Assembly: GCA_913061275.1 (NCBI GenBank)
Contig: CAJXSR010000021.1
Span: 1-64,000 of the forward strand
Length of the DNA: 64,000 nucleotides
Direction of reading: 5' to 3'
DNA from: an uncultured Paracoccaceae bacterium
GTDB lineage: Bacteria > Pseudomonadota > Alphaproteobacteria > Rhodobacterales > Rhodobacteraceae
A program made the translations under genes and the position numbers. Within the stretch, counting starts at the first letter, position 1, and every line of letters starts with the position of its first letter. Below are positions 59,857 through 64,000 of this stretch, one piece after another. The notes beneath the pieces are model-generated. The model made no database searches. It saw only the letters and a list, made by a program, of their open reading frames with translations, and was not told the DNA's origin.

Positions 59857-61662
59857 ATGAATAAACCTAGCCCCAATATCATGGGTTCCCGCCCGCAGAT
59901 CAAGCAACTTGATGATGCCGCTGCAAATCGTATTGCGGCAGGTGAGGTTGTGGAACGGCCCAGTTCTGCGGTTAAGGAACTGGTTGAAAACGCACTGGAT
60001 GCAGATGCCAAACGTGTGGATGTGGCTTATGCGGATGGTGGTAAGACCCTGATCCGTGTTGTGGATGATGGGCTGGGCATTGCACACGATCAGTTGCAAC
60101 TTGCCCTATCGCGTCATGCGACATCTAAAATTGATGGTTCTGATTTGTTGAATATTCACACGTTCGGGTTTCGAGGTGAAGCTTTGCCATCTTTGGGCGC
60201 AGTGGGGCGATTAACCATTACGTCACGGATTGAGGGTGCGGATAGTGCCGCAGAAATTTCAGTGAATGGCGGGCAGGTTTTACCCGTAAAACCTGCTGCG
60301 CGCGGTGTTGGCACAACGGTGGAATTGAACGATCTGTTCCATGCAACCCCTGCGCGGTTGAAGTTTTTGCGCACTGATCGTGCGGAAAGCCAAGCGATTA
60401 CCGATGTGGTCAAACGGCTGGCAATGTCAGAGCCTTATGTGGGCTTTACCCTGCGCGATATATCGGGTGGCGGGCAGGGTCGTGTGACCTTTAGGGCAGA
60501 CGCGCAATCGGGTGATTTGTTTGATGCGGTTCTGGGGCGGTTGCGTTCAATTTTGGCGTCGGAATTTGCTGAAAATTCTGTGCGGCTGGATTTTGAACGC
60601 GAAGGGCTAAGTTTGCATGGTTATGCGTCATTGCCGACTTATTCACGCGGGGCGGCGATTGGGCAGTATCTGTTTGTGAACGGACGCCCTGTGAAAGATC
60701 GCTTGCTTTTAGGTGCCGTTCGCGGGGCTTATTTCGACTTTTTAAGCCGTGATCGACACCCTGTTGTCGCCCTGTTTATCGAATGCGATCCCACATTGGT
60801 TGATGTGAATGTTCACCCTGCCAAAGCGGAAGTGCGGTTTCGTGATCCTGCGGCGGCACGCACTTTGATTGTGTCCGGTTTACGCCATGCGCTGACAGGG
60901 GCAGGGCACCGTGCATCGACCACAGTTGCTGATGCAACTTTGGGCGCGTTTCGCCCTGAAACGCCTGTTTATCAGATGGATCAGCAATCACGCCCTGCAG
61001 CATTTACGCCTGTCCAATCAGGTTTTGCCGAGGTGCAGACGGATTATTCAGGGCGCGTGGAAGAGGCCCCGGTTGAGGTTGATGCGCCGCTGGGGGCCGC
61101 GCGTGCGCAAGTGCATGAGAATTATATCATTGCGCAAACCAAGGATGGCATGGTGATCGTAGATCAACATGCAGCTCATGAACGCTTGGTTTATGAAAAA
61201 CTAAAGGCGCAAATGGCGGTGAACGGTGTGGCGTCACAAGCATTGCTGTTACCCGAAGTTGTGGAATTATCTGAAAATGAACGACTGGCACTGATTGAAG
61301 CATTGCCGACACTCACCAAGTTCGGTCTGGTGATCGAAGAGTTCGGCGGCAACGCGGTTTGTGTGCGTGAAACGCCTGCCATTTTGGGCGAAGTGAATGC
61401 CATTAATTTGGTGCGTGATATATGTGATGAGCTAAGCGATCAGGATAATACCCAAACGGTACAAGATCAGATCGAAGCGATCCTGTCACGGGTGGCTTGC
61501 CATGGGTCAATTCGATCAGGTCGACGAATGCAGGCCGAAGAAATGAACGCACTTTTGCGCAAAATGGAAGCAACACCGCATTCGGGGCAATGTAACCACG
61601 GGCGCCCAACTTATGTGGAATTGAAATTGGCGGATATAGAACGGTTGTTTGGTAGAACATGA
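59857..61662 (+). CDS. mutL: DNA mismatch repair protein MutL
   Basis: This 601-aa protein has the GHKL ATPase domain (VKELVENALDADA, GFRGEALPSLGAVG, a switch with RLTITSR) and a C-terminal dimerisation domain. DQHAAHERLVYE matches the endonuclease motif DQHAX2EX4E, and CNHGRPTYVEL is the C-terminal metal motif. It nicks the new strand in mismatch repair after MutS recruitment. An internal Met at codon 9 (GSRPQIKQL) could be the real start. Confidence 0.96.
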   Translation: MNKPSPNIMGSRPQIKQLDDAAANRIAAGEVVERPSSAVKELVENALDADAKRVDVAYADGGKTLIRVVDDGLGIAHDQLQLALSRHATSKIDGSDLLNIHTFGFRGEALPSLGAVGRLTITSRIEGADSAAEISVNGGQVLPVKPAARGVGTTVELNDLFHATPARLKFLRTDRAESQAITDVVKRLAMSEPYVGFTLRDISGGGQGRVTFRADAQSGDLFDAVLGRLRSILASEFAENSVRLDFEREGLSLHGYASLPTYSRGAAIGQYLFVNGRPVKDRLLLGAVRGAYFDFLSRDRHPVVALFIECDPTLVDVNVHPAKAEVRFRDPAAARTLIVSGLRHALTGAGHRASTTVADATLGAFRPETPVYQMDQQSRPAAFTPVQSGFAEVQTDYSGRVEEAPVEVDAPLGAARAQVHENYIIAQTKDGMVIVDQHAAHERLVYEKLKAQMAVNGVASQALLLPEVVELSENERLALIEALPTLTKFGLVIEEFGGNAVCVRETPAILGEVNAINLVRDICDELSDQDNTQTVQDQIEAILSRVACHGSIRSGRRMQAEEMNALLRKMEATPHSGQCNHGRPTYVELKLADIERLFGRT

Positions 61663-62894
61663 TTACAATAGGTGAAAATAATTATTCTTTAAACGACCCG
61701 CTTGTTCTCGGCGCGTTGATCGGCATTGGTGTTCTTTTCCTGATGATTATCTTGCTGATTATGATTGTCCGTCGTGCAGGGAAATCCGGTGCGTCGATGG
61801 ATTATATGGCGGCACAGATGAACCACCTGAACGTGGATGTTCAAACCCTTGGGGCAGGACAACAACAACTGACAGGAAATTTGCAAAGCGTGTCGGATAC
61901 ACAGGCCAATGCGCAAGTAAATTTGATCCAGACGATGGAAAAGCGGTTGGCTACTGTGCAGCAGCATATGAACGATACGCTGCACACGAATGCGTTGAAA
62001 TCGGCGCAGGCTTTGTATGAGATGCATAAAGGAATGAAGGATAGCCTGCACGGCTCTAGCGTGAAAACGACACAGTCGCTAACGCAGTTGCAGGAACGAT
62101 TGGCCACGATTGATAAGGCGCAGACGAATATTGAAAAACTGTCAGGCGATGTGCTGGGCTTGCAGGATATTTTGTCAAACAAACAAACGCGCGGTGCGTT
62201 TGGTGAAATTCAACTGAATGACATTGTGTTCAAAGCACTGGCCCCAGATGCGTATAGTTTTCAGAAGACATTATCGAACGGCAAACGGGCTGATTGCCTG
62301 ATCCATCTGCCAAACCCGCCTGGGCCGATTGTTATCGATGCGAAATTTCCGCTGGAAGCATATGAAGCCATTCGTGCGGCGAAGACAGATGAAGAACTGG
62401 TGATTGCGGCGCGGTTAATGCGATCGTCGTTACGAGTGCATATCAAAGCGATTAGTGAGAAGTATATCATTGAGGGTGAAACCGCAGATGGCGCGTTGAT
62501 GTTTTTGCCATCCGAAGCTGTTTATGCAGAGTTGCATGCGAACTTTGCCGATGTGGTACGGATCGGCTTTGATGCACGGGTCTGGATTGTGTCACCCACA
62601 ACCTGCATGGCAACTTTGAACACAATGCGCGCAGTTCTAAAAGATGCGCGGATGCAAGAACAGGCGGGTGCCATTCGTAAAGAACTAGGATTGCTATATA
62701 AGGATGTTGATCTGTTGGGTAATCGGGTTGAAAATCTGGATAGACATTTCAATCAGGCAGGCAAGGACATCGAACAGATCAAAATCTCGGCCACAAAAGC
62801 GGGCACAAGGGCGCGGCGTCTGGACGCGTTTGATTTTGAAGAGCTGGACGGCGCAAGTGCCGATGTGGTGAAGCTGACACCAAAAACCAATTAG
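61659..62894 (+). CDS. rmuC: DNA recombination protein RmuC
   Basis: This 411-aa protein has an N-terminal membrane anchor (LGALIGIGVLFLMIILLIMIV), a coiled coil, and a C-terminal nuclease-like domain with LSNGKRADCLIHLPNPPGPIVIDAKFPLEAY and TPTTCMATLNTMR-type segment (VSPTTCMATLNTMRAVLKD). It limits DNA inversions at short repeats. Its ATG overlaps the mutL stop (ATGA). Confidence 0.93.
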   Translation: MITIGENNYSLNDPLVLGALIGIGVLFLMIILLIMIVRRAGKSGASMDYMAAQMNHLNVDVQTLGAGQQQLTGNLQSVSDTQANAQVNLIQTMEKRLATVQQHMNDTLHTNALKSAQALYEMHKGMKDSLHGSSVKTTQSLTQLQERLATIDKAQTNIEKLSGDVLGLQDILSNKQTRGAFGEIQLNDIVFKALAPDAYSFQKTLSNGKRADCLIHLPNPPGPIVIDAKFPLEAYEAIRAAKTDEELVIAARLMRSSLRVHIKAISEKYIIEGETADGALMFLPSEAVYAELHANFADVVRIGFDARVWIVSPTTCMATLNTMRAVLKDARMQEQAGAIRKELGLLYKDVDLLGNRVENLDRHFNQAGKDIEQIKISATKAGTRARRLDAFDFEELDGASADVVKLTPKTN

Positions 62895-62906
62895 GACCGT
62901 AATGAA

Positions 62907-64000
62907 ATGCTGAAAAACCATCCGCAACGCTTGCTTTTAGCCAATGAGTTACATGCGCGACCTTTTCCGAAAGTTACGGCACCTGCATCATGTGCATATT
63001 TGGCGATTACTTCGGAAGGGTCCACGGATAAAGACCGCGCGGTATTGGTCAAACTTCTTGCCTTGATGGGACAAAAGGATGAAACACCCGAAGGCAGCCA
63101 TTATTTTGGCGACCTTGGAACCTGTAAATTAAAATGGGAATGCCATACGGAGTTTGTGGCTTATACATTGTTTGTTGATCGTAAAGATGCGGATTTGTTT
63201 GCGGATAATCCCCATGCGCTATTTCCAGAGGAGTGGATTAAAAGCTCGAACGGGCAGATTTTAAGTTCATGCTTCTTAGAGGTGGTAGGCCCGATTGCGC
63301 AAAAAGCAGCAGATGATTATGTAACTCAAGAGTTTTTTAAGTGCTTTAAAAGTGAAAGCTTGGCTGTGAATTATGTGCTAGGCAAAGAGGCTGTCGTTGC
63401 AAGTGATTTTACCATTGATGAAGAGGGCCAAGTGCGGTTGGCTGTTCTTGCAATAGGTCAGGTCGGTGAAAACCGTTTGGGACGCATCGTGCAACGATTG
63501 CTAGAGATTGAAACCTATAAATCGTTATCTATGTTAACGCTGCCTGTAGCACGCGATATATTCGGGCATGTTGGCGCGTTGAATGAAGAGCTAACAAGCG
63601 CGGTTCAAACAATTACCGAAGGTGAAGGAACGTCGCAAGATCGTCTTGATGCACTGTTATCAGTGTCGGCGCAAATTGAGTATCTGCAATCGCAAAGTGC
63701 CTATCGCTTCAGCGCAGTTGAAGCCTACAGTACGATTGTTACGCAGAGGCTAGAAGTATTGCGTGAAGAACGTATTCAGGGACGACAAACGTTTTCAGAA
63801 TTTATGATGCGCCGCTTTGACCCTGCAATGCGCACGTGCTGGTCTGCACAAACGCGGTTGCGTGATATTTCCAAACGGGCGTCACGCGCATCTGATTTGC
63901 TGGCAACGCGTGTGACTGTGCGCACCAATGAGCAAAATCGTGCGGTGCTGCATCAGATGGATAAACGTGCACAGCTACAGATGCGCTTGCAGGAAACGGT
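62907..64000 (+). CDS. DUF3422 family protein (partial, cut by window end)
   Basis: The frame opens with MLKNHPQRLLLANELHARPFPKV and stays open to base 64000, about 364 codons, so it was left out of the ORF track. Further motifs include HYFGDLGTCKLKWECHTEFVAYTLF and LPVARDIFGHVGALNEEL, which fit DUF3422, whose members are about 420 aa and end in two membrane spans. The C-terminus is off the window. It starts 12 bases after rmuC. Function unknown. Confidence 0.85.
   Translation, partial: MLKNHPQRLLLANELHARPFPKVTAPASCAYLAITSEGSTDKDRAVLVKLLALMGQKDETPEGSHYFGDLGTCKLKWECHTEFVAYTLFVDRKDADLFADNPHALFPEEWIKSSNGQILSSCFLEVVGPIAQKAADDYVTQEFFKCFKSESLAVNYVLGKEAVVASDFTIDEEGQVRLAVLAIGQVGENRLGRIVQRLLEIETYKSLSMLTLPVARDIFGHVGALNEELTSAVQTITEGEGTSQDRLDALLSVSAQIEYLQSQSAYRFSAVEAYSTIVTQRLEVLREERIQGRQTFSEFMMRRFDPAMRTCWSAQTRLRDISKRASRASDLLATRVTVRTNEQNRAVLHQMDKRAQLQMRLQET

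Noticed and set aside
1-64000. CRISPR array, prophage, insertion sequence or integrase
   Set aside because: No regularly spaced repeats, transposase, integrase or phage structural genes were seen on either strand.

Overview
The window looks like a chromosomal segment of a marine alphaproteobacterium of the order Rhodobacterales (Roseobacter-type). The evidence is gene content and order: aerobic cobalamin genes (cobN, cobW, cobO), a DUF3422 protein, DUF1674, a DUF3035 lipoprotein, and the run heparinase-like gene, purH, lspA, DUF3035, two M16 peptidases, mutL, rmuC. Base composition looks low for this group (by eye, not computed). Almost all of the DNA is coding. I saw no rRNA, tRNA, CRISPR array, insertion sequence or prophage.

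Layout. 1-14.2 kb is housekeeping and metabolism: an unexplained 18-codon ORF with an intrinsic terminator, a queuosine-precursor transporter, a metallo-beta-lactamase-fold protein with altered metal ligands, an aromatic aminotransferase, sseA, smpB, dapA, a Slt-type lytic transglycosylase, a split MnmC-like pair (mnmD and an FAD oxidoreductase), a MaoC-fold hydratase, a VOC protein and a Tat-exported dienelactone hydrolase-like protein. 14.3-23.3 kb is a cobalamin and cobalt region. A minus-strand operon runs cobW, GNAT, cobN, a small phosphatase-like gene, a GFA-like gene, cobO, DUF5665. Next to it are a DUF1636 gene and a second minus-strand unit (cbtB, cbtA, His-rich anchored protein) headed by a clear cobalamin riboswitch. 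23.5-38.2 kb holds smc, an ACT-domain gene, an MltB-type transglycosylase, an aldehyde dehydrogenase divergent from a TauE exporter across a paired palindromic operator, a 1-Cys peroxiredoxin, class I fumarase, a universal stress protein with a perfect FNR box, and pnp.

38.5-44.2 kb is the most interesting part. On the minus strand a TbpB-like surface-type lipoprotein gene is translationally coupled to a Slam-like (DUF560) outer-membrane translocon gene. These are followed by a small exported Cys/His-rich DUF2946-like protein and a complete FecBCD-type metal-chelate ABC importer whose promoter region carries a 16-bp perfect inverted repeat. No TonB-dependent receptor lies with it. The block sits between rpsO and pnp, which are usually neighbours. 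I read it as a candidate Slam-dependent surface lipoprotein and ABC importer system for a metal or metal chelate. The ligand is unknown.

44.7-64 kb returns to core genes: rpsO, a flavin reductase, an EamA exporter, DUF1643, truB, a sulfotransferase wedged between truB and rbfA, dapB, a conserved exported protein of unknown role, DUF1674, an RsmB-type rRNA methyltransferase, a heparinase II/III-like protein, purH, lspA, a lipoprotein, an M16 active/inactive pair, mutL with an endonuclease motif, rmuC and a DUF3422 gene cut by the window end.
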